A DNA stretch of 64,000 nucleotides from Morchella semilibera (GCA_009192285.1 WBVU01000008.1:2366370-2430369), one strand, 5' to 3'; positions 1 through 10,980 are shown, counted from the stretch's first letter. Notes: generated from the sequence alone by a model not told the origin. Numbers and translations are program-made.

Positions 1-1
1 G

Positions 2-106
2 TGTAACGGAAACCCATAGAAACTCCAAGAACCCCAAAAGAAACCTTATCCCCGAAAGCCTGTTCTCCAATATCCTCTCCTTCCTCGAAGTCCGTAGTAC
101 GCCGCG
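2..106 (-). repeat. 3' flank (probable LTR part) of gypsy copy A
   Basis: This stretch is closely similar to 5536-5640, which lies at the same place just downstream of gypsy copy B (both begin TGTAACGGAAACCC). It therefore belongs to the 3' non-coding end, probably LTR, of the two elements. The outer border is off the window, so LTR ends and target duplication cannot be checked. Confidence 0.5.
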
Positions 107-109
107 ATA

Positions 110-183
110 TTAACATTACCCTAACAACCATAACCGTGCATCACCTACCGAACTGTCGGAACAAATGTCAAGACGTCGGGACA
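110..183 (-). repeat. terminal fragment of the 630-bp solo-LTR family
   Basis: Reverse-complemented, this matches the first roughly 75 bases of the LTR family seen complete at 1176-1805 (starts TGTCCCGACGTCTTG). It sits in the 3' flank of gypsy copy A and is absent from the equivalent place in copy B near 5640, so it is a later insertion that was then truncated. Confidence 0.6.
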
Positions 184-1175
184 GATCAGGTCCCCTCCAA
201 GGGCCTAGCTCCTGATAGGCCGAGGTTTCGAAGGATATTGGTCATGAAATGCTTTTCTAATATCAGGACTATGCTCCAAATCACCCGAAGGTTGCCAGGA
301 TGGTTCTTCATATCCAGCATATCTAACCAAGTACTCCACCCGTTTCCCCCTCTTCCGCGAATCCAATATCTCCGCTACTTCCCATTCAGTCTCTGCTTCA
401 ACCTCTACGGGTGGGGGTGGTTCAACAATTTGTCCGGGAATAGGATCCCCAACTGTCGGCGATAATAATGAAACATGGAATACCGGATGTATTTTCATAG
501 AGGAAGGTAATTCCAACTCATAGGCATAAGGGCTCACAATTCGTTTAATCGGGTAGGGACCAATTTGTTTCCAGTCAAGTTTTTTCGAGGGTCGTTTTGT
601 TTCAATAATTCTAGTCGAGAGCCAGACGAAATTGCCGACCGCATATCGAGGTGCCGGGGTCCGGTGTAAATTGGCCATCTCCTCCTGTATCTTCTGTGCC
701 CTGAACATCTCACTTTTCAGAAAATCAAACACCTGAGATATCTCTCGTGCCAACCCATTAGCCTGGTCCTCATTCACCGTCTGTCTGTGCCGTAAGGGTC
801 CAAATGTCATGCTCGGATGTCTCCCATAGTTAGCCTGAAAGGGGGACATATTAGTAGTTTCAGAAATATGGTTATTAGTAGCAAATTCAGCCAGAGGTAA
901 AAAGTCCGCCCAGTTATCCTGTTGATATGATACATAACTGCGGAGGTACTGCTCCATAATCGCATTAGTCCTTTGTGTTTGCCTATCGGTCTGAGGATGA
1001 AAGGCTATGGAGTAGCGAGGGGCAATTTCCAGCCGTTCGCAAAGGACTTTCCAAAATTCAGCAGTAAACTGTGTCCCTCGATCGGAAACAATAGTTTCGG
1101 GTAACCCATGTATCTTCCATACCTGTTCCAGGTATAGACGGGACAGGTCTCTGCCACTAACATTCTCCGTCGTGG

Positions 1176-1805
1176 TGTCCCGGCGTCTTGGCATTTGTCC
1201 CGACAGTCCGATAGAAGATGTACGGTTGTGATTATTAGGGTAATGTTAAGCGAGAGCGGGGAGTACGAAGTGGAGGCTGTCGTCATTAGGTTCTAGGAGG
1301 TTCGGTGGCGTGATGGATTTGTAATGTAATTAACGAAGATGGTGGGGAGGAATATGCGATGTGGTTGCGATAGATTTCTATGGATTTCTATGAGGTGATG
1401 TATGAGTCATAGCGGACTGGTGGAGGGGAGTGTTAAATAGCGGGGTTAGATGTTTTCCTTAGTTCTTTCTTTCTTTTCTCTCTGTCTCGTCTTCCTGTTA
1501 TCTCGGTACATAGGAATCTACTCCTATTTCTAAGCCATAGCTTCTCGTACCAAAGACTCGGTCCTCTGACAAGAGGAAACTCATAGTACCTCTCATCGTT
1601 CTCGTTGAGGTCCATCCGGTCCTCACTCTCCCTGCACTGTGTTCCTGTGTCCTTGCTCTTACCTTTGCCTTTGCCGGTGCCTGTGCTTGTGCCTGCCCGA
1701 TGTCGCCTCTGTCTTCATCAGCCCCCTCGTCGAGTAGCTGTGCTCCTCGAGTTCCTCTGCGTCATCATTGTCATCTTCTTCTTTGCGTCGGGTTACTCCG
1801 TCACA
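1176..1805 (+). mobile_element. solo LTR, 630 bp, inside integrase of copy A
   Basis: The element begins TGTCCCGGCG and ends CCGTCACA, giving the TG...CA ends of an LTR. It is flanked by an exact 5-bp duplication CGTGG at 1171-1175 and 1806-1810. Removing it rejoins the integrase sequence of copy A between the LTKMKHLIP segment and the LEQVWKIHGLPE segment, as seen in the uninterrupted copy B. No internal retroelement sequence is present, so it is a solo LTR left by LTR-LTR recombination after insertion. Confidence 0.9.
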
Positions 1806-3196
1806 CGTGGGAATCAAATGCTTCATCTTTGTCAACCGATCCACCACTACTAGAATGGCATTAAATCCATGACTCTCCGGAAGTCCCATTACAAAATCCA
1901 TCGTGACATCCGTCCAGGGTCTTTTGGGCACCGATAATGGGCGCAGAACTCCTTGTAGGAGATTATGGTTCATTTTGCTTCGCCGACAGGTATGGCAATT
2001 CTGCACATAGCGGTCTCTATATTTCCGCATGGTCGGCCAATAATATTCCCGGCTGAGAAGTTCCAAAGTCTTTGATCGTCCAGGATGTCCGGCCGAAGGT
2101 TTATCGTGATACTCTCGTAGCAGATAGAGTTTGAGTTCGTCAAAGTCAGGGACATAAAGGGTATTCCGATAAAGCAATAACCCCTCCTCGCTTTCCTTGC
2201 ACTCGGCCAACGAAATCTCTTTCGATTGTCGAACGCCGTCCCGAAGTAGGGATAGAACTTTACTTGGAAAGCTATCACACTGGTAAGCTTTGTTAAATAA
2301 ATCAAGTATGGGAGACGATCCATCAGCGGGTTCATTTGACAAAGAACCCGCTAACAAACCTATCTTTGCGTCTAAATTCTCCTTCTTCAATACCACGCGA
2401 CTTTGTTGCTCCAATCTTTCGTCCCCCTCCTTCGGTAAATCCTTTGGCCTCCTGGTCAAAATATCCACCTTCCTCCCCTGCTTCCCTGGCCGATATTGAA
2501 TAATAAAATTAAATCGAGACAAGAATTACGCCCACCGGGTTTGACGCCAATTCAGTAGTTTAGTCGACATAAAGTACTCAAGATTGCGGTGATCCGTAAG
2601 TACTTTGACTTGAAACTGGGCTGTTTCTAAATGAGGTCTCCATCCTTCAAAACAACAAATAATGGCCAGTAACTCTTTGTCGTAGATCTCATAGTTACAC
2701 TCCGCAGGCGAGTGTGTGTTGGAGAAGAAAGCAACTGGATGGAGTATCCCCTCATTGTCTCGTTGTGATAATATTTCGGCCGATACATAGTCCGACGCGC
2801 CAATTTCCACAATGAATTCCTTTTCGGGTCAGGATGTATCAACACAGGAGCGGTGGTAAAAGCAGTCTTAAGTTTTTTAAAAGCTTTCTCCACCTTCTGG
2901 GTCCACTCGAATCGTACATGTTTTTTCGTCAAAGTGGTCAGCGGTTGAGCCACTCGGGAGTAAGCATAAATAAAACGTCGATAAAAATTGGCAAACCCAA
3001 GAAATTCTTGAACCTCCTTCACTGTCTTCAGCGCCTCCCAGTCCACAATTGTCTGGACCTTAGCAGGATCTATTTTCATTCCTCCGGAAGTCAGAATCAT
3101 GCCCAAATATTTTGTTTCCTGTACGCTAAATTCGCATTTCTCCGGTTTTAGGTGGACCTCGTTGGCTTCCAGGGCTTCAAGTACCTGTTGTACATC

Positions 3197-3333
3197 CATC
3201 AGCAAACTCAACTTGTGACTAGAGTCTCCCAACAGTCTCCCGGGTATCCTGAGAGTCTCCTGAGACCACCAGATATTTTTTGAGTCTCCTGAGCCTCAGG
3301 AGACATCAGGAGACAAATGAAGTCTTGCTGATG
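3197..3333. mobile_element. short TIR element (137 bp), copy 1
   Basis: The ends are inverted repeats (CATCAGCAAA at the left, CTTGCTGATG at the right). TC is duplicated at 3195-3196 and 3334-3335. The interior is made of GTCTCCTGA/TCAGGAGAC blocks that can fold into a hairpin. It interrupts the reverse transcriptase of copy A: deleting the element and one TC rejoins ...EQYQRD and VQQVLEAL in frame. It has no coding capacity, so it must be mobilised in trans. Confidence 0.85.
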
Positions 3334-3375
3334 TCTCGCTGATATTGTTCTGGGGTTTCTGAATAAATAAGAATA

Positions 3376-4005
3376 TGTCCCGGCGCCTTGGCATTTATCC
3401 TGACAGTTTGGTAGGCGATGTACGGTTGTGATTATTAGGGGAATGTTAAGCGAGAGCGGGGAATGCGAGGTGGAGGTTGTCGTCATAGGTTTCTACGGGG
3501 TTCGATGGCATGATGGATTAATAATGTAAATGGCGGAGATAGTGGGGAGGATTACGAAGTGTGGTAGCGATGGGTTTCTATGGGGTTCCGTAGATGATGA
3601 TATGGAGTCTTGGCGGATTGGTGTGGAGGTGTGTTAAATAGCGGGGATAGATGTTTTTCTTAGTTCTTCTTTTCTTTTCTCTCTGTCTCGTCTTCCTGTT
3701 ATCTCGGTACATAGGAATCTAATCCTATTCTCAAGCCATAGCTCTACGTACCCAAGATTCTGTCCTCTAAAGAGGAAAACCATATTCCCTCTCATCGTTC
3801 CCGTTGAGGTCCATTCGGTCCTCACTCTCCCTGCCCTGTGCTCTTGTGTCCTTGCCCTTGCCTTTGTCTTCGCCGGTGCCTGTACTTGTGCCCGCCCGGT
3901 GTTGCCTTTGTCTTCATCAGTCTCCTCGTTGCGTAGACTGTGCTCCTCGAGTCCTTCTGCGTCATCATTGTCATCTTCTTCTTTGCGTCGGGTTACTCCG
4001 TCACA
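3376..4005 (+). mobile_element. solo LTR, 630 bp, no matching target duplication
   Basis: Same family as 1176-1805 (starts TGTCCCGGCG, ends CCGTCACA). The 5-bp flanks differ (GAATA before, TATCT after), and the sequences on either side are unrelated: gypsy RT on the left, a half TIR element on the right. This is the expected product of recombination between LTRs of two different insertions with loss of the DNA between them, or of a later deletion at one border. Confidence 0.85.
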
Positions 4006-4084
4006 TATCTGGGAGTCTCAGAAGACTCTCAGGAGACTCAGAAGACTGCTGGGAGACTTCAGTCACAAGTTGAGTTTGCTGATG
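4006..4084. mobile_element. short TIR element, right half only (copy 2)
   Basis: It retains the internal AGGAGACTC blocks and the right inverted end (TTTGCTGATG). The left end is missing at the border of the 3376-4005 LTR. Confidence 0.75.
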
Positions 4085-4637
4085 ACACTGTAAAAAAAGG
4101 TGTTTTTGTTGATAGTCATTAAAGTAATGATGTAGTGCAATACCGACAAGAAGTATTCATACCTCAATAGAAGCTATATGAAAAGCGGTTTGTCATTTTC
4201 AAAGAGGACAGCAGCCGGAAACCACCACCAAATCCATCACCGGGAGAAAAACCAATCGTTTTGATAACACATGATGAGTCGACCTTTAATGCAAATGATG
4301 GTAAAAGGAAGATTTGGATGCGGAAAAGGCAACAACTAATTAGGCCAAATATAAAGGGAAGGGGATAATAGTTTCTGGGTTTTTAACACCAGGTGGCCAT
4401 TTGAAAGTCCCCCATGAGATAATTAATTATGAGTTATTGAGTAATGTAATGTGGAAAAAAAATGAGAATGGCAGACCAGTTCATGATTCAATGCATTATC
4501 TTGAATACTGAAAAGATAATTATTGGACTGGGGAAAAAATGGTTGAACATACAATACAAATAGCACTACCAATTTTCCGTTATACCTTCCCCGGGTGTCA
4601 AGCTCTCTTTGCTTTCGACAACGCTTCTAATCATTAC
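4085..4637 (+). pseudogene. truncated DDE-type DNA transposase fragment
   Basis: Reading the plus strand from about 4215 gives a DDE endonuclease-like segment with an HDESTFNANDGKRKIW motif, followed after a frame change near 4365 by SGFLTPGGHLKVP, an in-frame TGA near 4511, and a segment ending ALFAFDNASNHY where the second catalytic Asp is expected. The pattern resembles fungal DDE-superfamily transposases, recognised from memory of the family without a search. The coding region is cut at 4638 by an LTR, so the C-terminal catalytic residue is absent. It is clearly dead. It is the only DNA-transposase relic in the window, but nothing ties it to the short TIR elements beyond proximity. Confidence 0.7.
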
Positions 4638-4916
4638 TGTGACGGAGTAACCCGACGCAAAGAAGAAGATGACAATGATGACGCAGAGGAACTCGAGGAG
4701 CACAGTCGTCGTGACAAGGAGACTGATGAAGACAGAGGCAACACCGGCTAGGCACAAGCACAGGCACCGGCGAAGGCAAGGGCAAGAGCAAGGGCACCAA
4801 AGCATAGAGCAGAGAAAGTGAGGACCGAATGGACCTCGACGAGAACGATGAGGGATACTATGAGTTTTCTCTTGTCAGAGGAACGAGTCTTGGGTGCAAG
4901 AGGCTATGGCTTGGAA
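4638..4916 (-). mobile_element. truncated LTR of the 630-bp family
   Basis: It starts TGTGACGGAGTAACCCGACG, the reverse complement of the 3' end of the family, and stays alignable to about 4916, after which the sequence diverges. It lies in the orientation opposite to 1176-1805 and interrupts the DDE transposase fragment. Confidence 0.75.
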
Positions 4917-5036
4917 ATTGTTACGGAGCAACACGGAGACAACAGACAAGAGAGCCGAGGTACACAACCGAGGCGAGGACGAGGACGGAGACGGGAGACA
5001 ACGAGGCAAGAACCTAACCGAGGAGCAGGGTTGTAG

Positions 5037-5173
5037 CATCAGCAAGACTTCGTTTGTCTCCTGATGTCTCCTGAGCCTCAGGAGACTCAAAAAATTACCA
5101 GGGGTCTCAGGAGACTCTCAGGAGACCCGGGAGACTGTTGGGAGACTCCAGTCACAAGTTGAGTTTGCTGATG
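5037..5173. mobile_element. short TIR element (137 bp), copy 3
   Basis: Left end CATCAGCAAG, right end TTTGCTGATG, with AG duplicated at 5035-5036 and 5174-5175. It is nearly identical to the copy at 12888-13024, which has the same AG duplication. The two may therefore descend from one insertion into related LTR sequence that was later duplicated. Confidence 0.85.
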
Positions 5174-5650
5174 AGGGCAGAGGGTCCAGATGGCCTCTCT
5201 GACGAAGACGTGGAGACGAAGGTACCAGTAGACGACACGGACTACGGTCATGGGCTATGGGCGAGGCAGGGCGAGACGAGGCGAGACGAGGCGGGACGAA
5301 ACGAAACAAGGCGAGGCGAGGTACTATGGAAGGCCCAAGGGGGTCTTGGCAGCGACTATGGTTATGACGTAGTATATTCAGAACTAAAGACACAAGACGA
5401 AACGAAACTAAACCGTAGGGTTGATAACAGGAAGAACACGTAAGGAAAGAAAGAGAAAGAAAAGGACAAAGGAAAGATCCGTAGCAACGTATATATACTC
5501 CTCCTAATCCCTGTACAGTCATGACTCATCACATCGTGTAACGGAAACCCATAGAAACTCCAAGAACCCAAAAGAAACCTTACACCCGAAAACCTATTCT
5601 CTAATATCCTCCTCCTCCGCGAAGTCCGTGGTACGCCGTGATAGATTAGG
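5174..5650 (-). repeat. 3' end (probable LTR) of gypsy copy B
   Basis: Non-coding DNA between a TIR element and the pol remnant of copy B. It contains purine-rich GCGAGACGAG repeats (about 5265-5320), a TATATATA stretch near 5492, and 105 bp shared with 2-106. No precise TG...CA boundaries were resolved. Confidence 0.45.
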
Positions 5651-5663
5651 TCCTCCTTCAGGC

Positions 5664-8600
5664 CTAACTCCTGGTAGGCTTAGGCTTACGTGAATACCTA
5701 TCATGAAAATCTTTGACCAAGTCGGGGGCATGTTCCAAATCTTCGGGGGGTTGCCAGGATGGTTCGTCATAACCAAGATACCGAACCAAATACTCCAATT
5801 TCCCATAGCGCCGACGAGAGTCTAAAACTTGTTCCACTTCCCACTCTTGTTCGCCTTCGATTTCTATTGCTGGAGGCGGGGACTGTAATTGACCAGGAAC
5901 GGGATTGCATGGCGCCAGTGACAGAAGGGACACATGAAAAACGGGGTGAATTTTCATCGAAGCCGGAAGGTCGAGTTCATAAGCATAGGGGCTAACCATC
6001 CGCTTAATCACATAAGGACCAATGCGTTTCCAGTCGAGTTTCTTTGAGGGTCGCTTGGTTTCAATATTCCGGGTGGATAGAAATACTTCATCTCCGATAG
6101 TATACCTAGGGGCGGGGATTCTATTCCGATTTGCTGCCTCCTCGTGGATTTCTGAGCCCGGGCCATTTCATCGCGAAGGAACTCATAAACCTGTGCCATA
6201 GTCCTGGCCATACCATTCGCCTGGTCCTCATTGGTTGTCTTTCCATGCTGTAGCGGAGCAAAGGACATGCGGGGACTCCTCCCATAGTTGGCCTGAAACG
6301 GGGACATTTTGGTGGTCTCGGAGACATGGTTGTTGGTTGCAACTCCGCCATTGGAAGGTACTGGGTCCAATCGTCCTGTTGATACGAAACGTAGGCTCGG
6401 AGATATTGTTCCATAATGGCATTAATCCTCTCGGTTTGCCCGTCTGTCTGTGGATGAAATGCAGTGCTATAGCGAGGGGCAATTTCAAGGCGGGAGCATA
6501 AAACTTTCCAAAATTCGGCCGTAAACTGTGTGCCACGGTCCGAGACAATAGTTTCTGGGAGTCCATGAAGTTTCCAAACCGAGTCAAGGTACATGGTAGC
6601 CACATCCCTGGCGTTGGCTTCCTCGGTGCAGGGTATAAAGTGACGCATCTTCGTTAGACGGTCAACCACCACCAGGATCGCGTTGAAACCATTACTTTCC
6701 GGGAGTCCTGTGACAAAATCCATTGATACATCGGTCCATGGGCCCTTGGGTACAGCGAGAGGTCGAAGAACACCTTGGAGGGCGTTGCGGGAAGCCTTGC
6801 TACGGGAGCACACGTTACAATTCAGGACATATCGATCGACATACTTCCTCATATTTGGCCAGTAATAATTCCGGCTGAGGAGTTCGAGAGTCTTGGCACG
6901 ACCTGGGTGTCCAGCGGAGGGCTTATCATGGTGATCTTGCAACAAGCGAAGCTGAAGATCATTAAACTCGGGAACATAAATGGCTTGACGATATAGAAGG
7001 AACCCGTCCTCTGTTTCCGTACATTCGGCAAGAGAAATCTTCTTCGATTGCTTGGTACCATTGCGAAACATGGTCAAAACTTGATCGGGGAAACTATCTT
7101 CTTGGTAAGCTTGGATCAATAACTCTTTCACGGTAGGCATTCCTTCAGCGGGTTCATTTGTCAAAGAACCCGCCAACAAACTTAGCTTAATCTTTGGTCC
7201 CAAATTCCTCTGCTTCAACACCACCTGCGACTGATGCATTAAACGTTCGTCCCCCTCCTTGGGTAAATCCTTCGATCTCCTGGTGAGCGCATCCGGTTTT
7301 CCCCCTTGCTTCCCTGGTCGAAATTGAATAACAAAATCAAATCGCGATAGGAATTCAGCCCAGCGTGTCTGACGGCGGTTTAACAGCTTAGTGGACATAA
7401 AGTATTCCAGGTTCCTATGGTCGCTTAATACTTTAATAGGAAAACGAGATCCCTCCAAATTCGCACGCCATTCCTCGAAGCTCCTAACAACGGCCAACAA
7501 TTCCTTATCGTAAATCTCGTAGTTACATTCGGCTGGGGAGTGTTTTTTGGAAAAGAAAGCTACGGGGTGTAAAAGACCATCATCGCCATACTGGGACATA
7601 ATACCGGCGGACACGTAATCGGAAGCGTCGGTTTCCACAATAACTTCTTTCTCAAAGTCAAAGTGGGCGAGGATCGGAGCCGAAGTAAATGCATCTTTCA
7701 ATTTCTGGAAGGCTTCTCCTGCCTTCTGTGACCAATCAAACTTTACGTTTTTCTTGGTTAGGGCGGTAAGAGGCGCGACCACACGGGAGTATGCATAAAT
7801 AAACCGTCGATAAAAGTTGGCGAAGCCTAGAAATTCCTGTACCTCCCGAAGCTTGGTTGGTGTTTCCCAATCCTTAACCGTAGACACCTTGCTAGGGTCC
7901 ATCTGAATACCCTCCGGGGTAACAATCAATCCCAAATACTTGGTCTGCTGGACATAGAATTCGCACTTCTCAGGTTTGAGATGAACGCCGTGAATCTGGA
8001 AAACCTTCAGAATCTCCCGGACATGTTGTCTATGCTCTTCCAGGGTCTCAGAATAAATTAATACATCGTCGAGGTAAGCCGTAGCGAAATTATCGAGGTA
8101 GGGGCGCAGAAGATCATTAATCCAGTGTTGGAACGCCGCAGGAGCATTGGTTAGACCAAAAGGCATCACATTATACTCAAAATGTCCATATCGTGTCCGG
8201 AAAGCGGTTTTCCACTCGTCACCCTCCTGTATCCTAATTTGATGATATCCCCAGCGAAGGTCTAACTTCGTATAATATTTTGCCTTGGAAAGACGGGACA
8301 GAGTTTCCGGGATCAGAGGCAGTGGGTGACGGTTCTTAACCGTAATCTCATTCAACTTCCGATAATCCACACACAAACGAAGAGAGCCGTCCGATTTTTT
8401 CACAAACAGGACCGGGGCACCCGCGGGAGACTCCGAGTAGCGGATAAACCCCTTTGAGAGATTCTCCGTAATATAGTCCCTCAGGGCCTGCAATTCCAGC
8501 CGAGACATGCCATAGAGAGGGCCAAACGGAGGGGCCTTACCATCCTGTAGGACTATTTTCAAGTCATGAGGACGATGCGGTGGCAGCGCGGTAGCTTGAC

Positions 8601-9427
8601 TTTCCTGAAACAGCGACATAAATTCCTGAAGGTCCTTGGGTACATCAGCAAGCATTACTATTTGTGACTGGAGTCTCCTGGGTCTCCTGACAGTCTCCTG
8701 AGTCTCCTGAGACCCCTGTAATCTCCTGAGACTTGTAAAATCTTGCTGATGTACATGAGCTAGGGGATCCTGAGTCGTTTTTCCAGCGAGGGCTGCATCG
8801 ATGGCTTGAATCGAGGCGCAGAAGAGTTTATTCTGTCGGCGCCGAGCAAGACCTACAAAGGGTACAGCCCCAATGGCCGCGATCTGGATAGCAGGGGCCT
8901 CTGGGAACGAAACTGAGATTCCTTTGGCGGTAACCGAGGTGTGGAACCGGAGAACAATTCTGGACGCAGAAATCGGAATCAAAGATGATCTTATTCGTCT
9001 TTGGTCTGATCGACAAATCATGGTGCCTCATCCAAGGAATACCCATTACTATTGGGTAGTGTCCTAGCTTGGTAACGAAAAACGGAGCGATTTCCTGGTG
9101 ACCGTTGATATCCAGCGACAGTTTTATCATGTGTGTAATTTTCCCTGACTCCACTAGCCTGCCGTCGATTACCTCGAGCAAGCGTGATGTCTTCAGGGGA
9201 ACCGGAACGAGACCATGTTGTAAGACAAATCCTTGGTCAACAAAAGCATAACCCGAGGCGCCTGTATCTATCAGGGCATGGGTAGCAATGGAGGCGGCGG
9301 TATCTTGGGCAACGGAGCAGGAAACAACAAGAGATTCCTCAGACATTCTGTCTTCAGAAACGGCGGCAGCGGAAAGGACAAAGGTGGGTGGCGGGACTAG
9401 CCCCTTTGGTGTGCCAATTTCTACCAA
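5664..9427 (-). pseudogene. Ty3/gypsy (chromovirus) pol remnant, copy B
   Basis: The most complete polyprotein of the region reads right to left. The aspartic protease at 9427-8930 has the active-site DTGAS motif. A frame change near 8940 leads to a long open stretch (9021-6345). It carries reverse transcriptase ([22 protein letters not shown], catalytic YLDDVLIY), RNase H ([15 protein letters not shown]) and integrase ([17 protein letters not shown]). Two further frame changes, near 6345 and 6130, precede the integrase C-terminus and a chromodomain (LEYLVRYLGYDEPSWQP) ending at 5664. At least three frameshifts make it non-functional, though decay is milder than in copies A and C. A 109-bp TIR element sits between protease and RT without breaking the frame. 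The upstream gag lies in separated pieces at 9421-9849 and 11823-12397. Confidence 0.9.
8643..8751. mobile_element. short TIR element (109 bp), copy 4, in frame within pol
   Basis: Ends CATCAGCAAG and CTTGCTGATG; TA duplicated at 8641-8642 and 8752-8753. Element plus duplication is 111 bp, exactly 37 codons without a stop on the minus strand. The gypsy reading frame therefore continues through it, between the protease-RT linker (DPLAHV) and the RT start ([10 protein letters not shown]). Confidence 0.9.
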
Positions 9428-9849
9428 AGGGGCTGACCTTTTAACGCCGGCTTGGGGGTCACTAATTCAACTGGTGCTTTACGCCAGTTGTCGGAGGCGC
9501 GGGAATCCTGGGAGCGAGGAGCGAGGTAGCGAGGCTTCGGGGTCTGAGCGGCGGGGCGAGATGGCTTCCTGGTAGCATTGGGGGCGGCAAGAGGAAGACG
9601 GCGGCGAAGGTCGGCAATGGTGGCATCCGCGTCAGCAAGAGCCTCCTGGTGCAGGGCCAAACGGTAACGGAACTCTCCTTCTCAGCTGTGAGGGAGGTGA
9701 CCGTGTCCTGGAGGCCCTTGATGTCCTCAGCTGTCCCTTCCTGAGCCTCGCACATGTGGGACCAGAGGTCGGCAACCTTTCCTTCGGCTGCATCAAGTTC
9801 GAGTTCGAGGTTCTCAATAACCTCGTTGTGGGCCGTACATACGGCAGGT
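9421..9849 (-). pseudogene. gag C-terminal fragment of gypsy copy B
   Basis: The minus strand encodes a coiled-coil-like stretch (VIENLELELDAAEGKVADL, then ALADADATIADLRRRL) followed by a basic proline-rich tail. It lies directly before the protease of copy B and fits the end of gag. A one-base shift near 9670 breaks the frame. The upstream part of gag is missing at the N (9850), beyond which unrelated repeats begin. Confidence 0.65.
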
Positions 9850-10117
9850 NAGGTGTCAGGAGAGGAGGGTAACAGAAGGCTCAGGGAGCCCTCTAGAAGG
9901 CTCAGGAGGCTACATACAATTAGCGAGGTGTCAGGAGAGGTAAGGAGGGTAACAGAAGGCTCAGGAGACTCTCTAGAAGGCTCGGGAGGCCATCGGGAGG
10001 CTCGGGAGGCAACAAATGGTTAGCGAGGTTATTAGGAGAGACGGGAGGGTAATTGCCTTGGCAACGGCCTCCGGAGACCCAGTCAAGCCTCTGGAGAGAG
10101 TTTGAATCTTGCTGATG
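9850..10117. repeat. ambiguous base plus GA/GC-rich tandem repeats ending in a TIR end
   Basis: Position 9850 is an N, the only one in the window. To its right, about three imperfect units of roughly 75-100 bp begin AGGTGTCAGGAGAGG or a variant and contain AGAAGGCTCAGG. The stretch ends at 10117 with CTTGCTGATG, the right inverted end of the short TIR family, followed by the gypsy pol sequence of copy C. It may be a longer TIR element whose left end is lost at the N. Confidence 0.6.
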
Positions 10118-10980
10118 AAAGTAATAACCCGTCCTCCCTTTCTTTACACTCAGCCAGCGAAATTTCCTTTGATTGTCAAACGTTATCTCGAAGCATAGAT
10201 AAGATTTTATTCGGGAAACTATCACATTGGTAAACTTTGTTAACAAATCAAGTACGGGAGACAATCCTTCAGTGGATTCATTTAACAAAGAGCCCGCTAA
10301 CAAACCTATCATTGAAACTAAGTTCTCCCTCTTCAAAACCACTCTACTTTGTTGCTCCAATCTCTCATCCCCTTTTTTTGGCAAATCCTTAGGCCTTCTT
10401 ATCAAAATATCAACCTTCCGTCCCTATTTCCCTAGCCTGTATTGAATAATAAAATTAAACCGAGACAGAAACTCCGCCCAACGTGTTTGACACCGATTTA
10501 GTAACCTGGTTGACATAAAGTACTCAAGGTTGCGATTATCTGTGAGTGCTTTAACTTGGAATTGAGCTGTCTCAAGATGTGGTCTCCATTCCTCGAAACA
10601 ACGAATAATGGCCTGCAACTGCTTGTCATTCCGCAGGTGAGTATGTATTAGAGAAGAAAGCAACTGGGTGGAGTATTCCTTTGTCGTCAAGTTGTCATAA
10701 TATCCCAGCCAACACATAATCCGACGCATCGGTTTCCACAATAAATTATTTCTCAGGATCAGGGTGCATCAATACTGTAGTGGTGGTGAAAGCAGTCTTG
10801 AGTTTCTGAAAGGCTTGTTCCACCTTCTGGGTCCACTCAAAATCGTACATGCTTTTTCGTCAGAGCAGTCAATGGCCGAGCCACCCGGGAATAAGCATAA
10901 ATAAAACGTAGATAGAGGTTAGCAAATCCAAGAAACTCCTGAACCTCCTTCACAGTCTTTGGCGCATCCCAATACACAAT
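10118..10980 (-). pseudogene. Ty3/gypsy pol fragment, copy C
   Basis: A heavily decayed piece of reverse transcriptase/RNase H reads right to left. [26 protein letters not shown] lies at about 10960-10880, the RNase H section ([17 protein letters not shown]) at about 10600-10490, and the start of the linker toward integrase (PKDLPKKGDERL) near 10390. Several frameshifts and stops interrupt it. It is closer to copy A than to copy B. The right border is the LTR at 10981; the left is a TIR end at 10117. Confidence 0.85.

Larger units (their letters stand above)
205..3375 (-). pseudogene. Ty3/gypsy (chromovirus) pol remnant, copy A
   Basis: A decayed retrotransposon polyprotein reads right to left. 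3375-3336 holds the end of the reverse transcriptase domain just past the catalytic motif (ILIYSET). 3196-2526 holds the rest of RT and RNase H, with a frameshift near 2815 and a stop at about 2526. 2522-1806 holds the zinc-binding and first catalytic part of integrase. 1170-205 holds the rest of integrase ([30 protein letters not shown]) and a C-terminal chromodomain (VEYLVRYAGYEEPSWQP). The reading is cut twice by insertions, a solo LTR at 1176-1805 and a short TIR element at 3197-3333. Everything upstream of the RT tail is lost at the 3376 LTR border. It cannot encode a working polyprotein. The chromodomain is typical of fungal chromoviruses, where it guides integration to heterochromatin. 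Confidence 0.9.

Noticed and set aside
8930-8980. Programmed -1 frameshift between protease and RT of gypsy copy B
   Set aside because: No convincing slippery site was seen, and the copy has other frameshifts, so simple decay is the better explanation.
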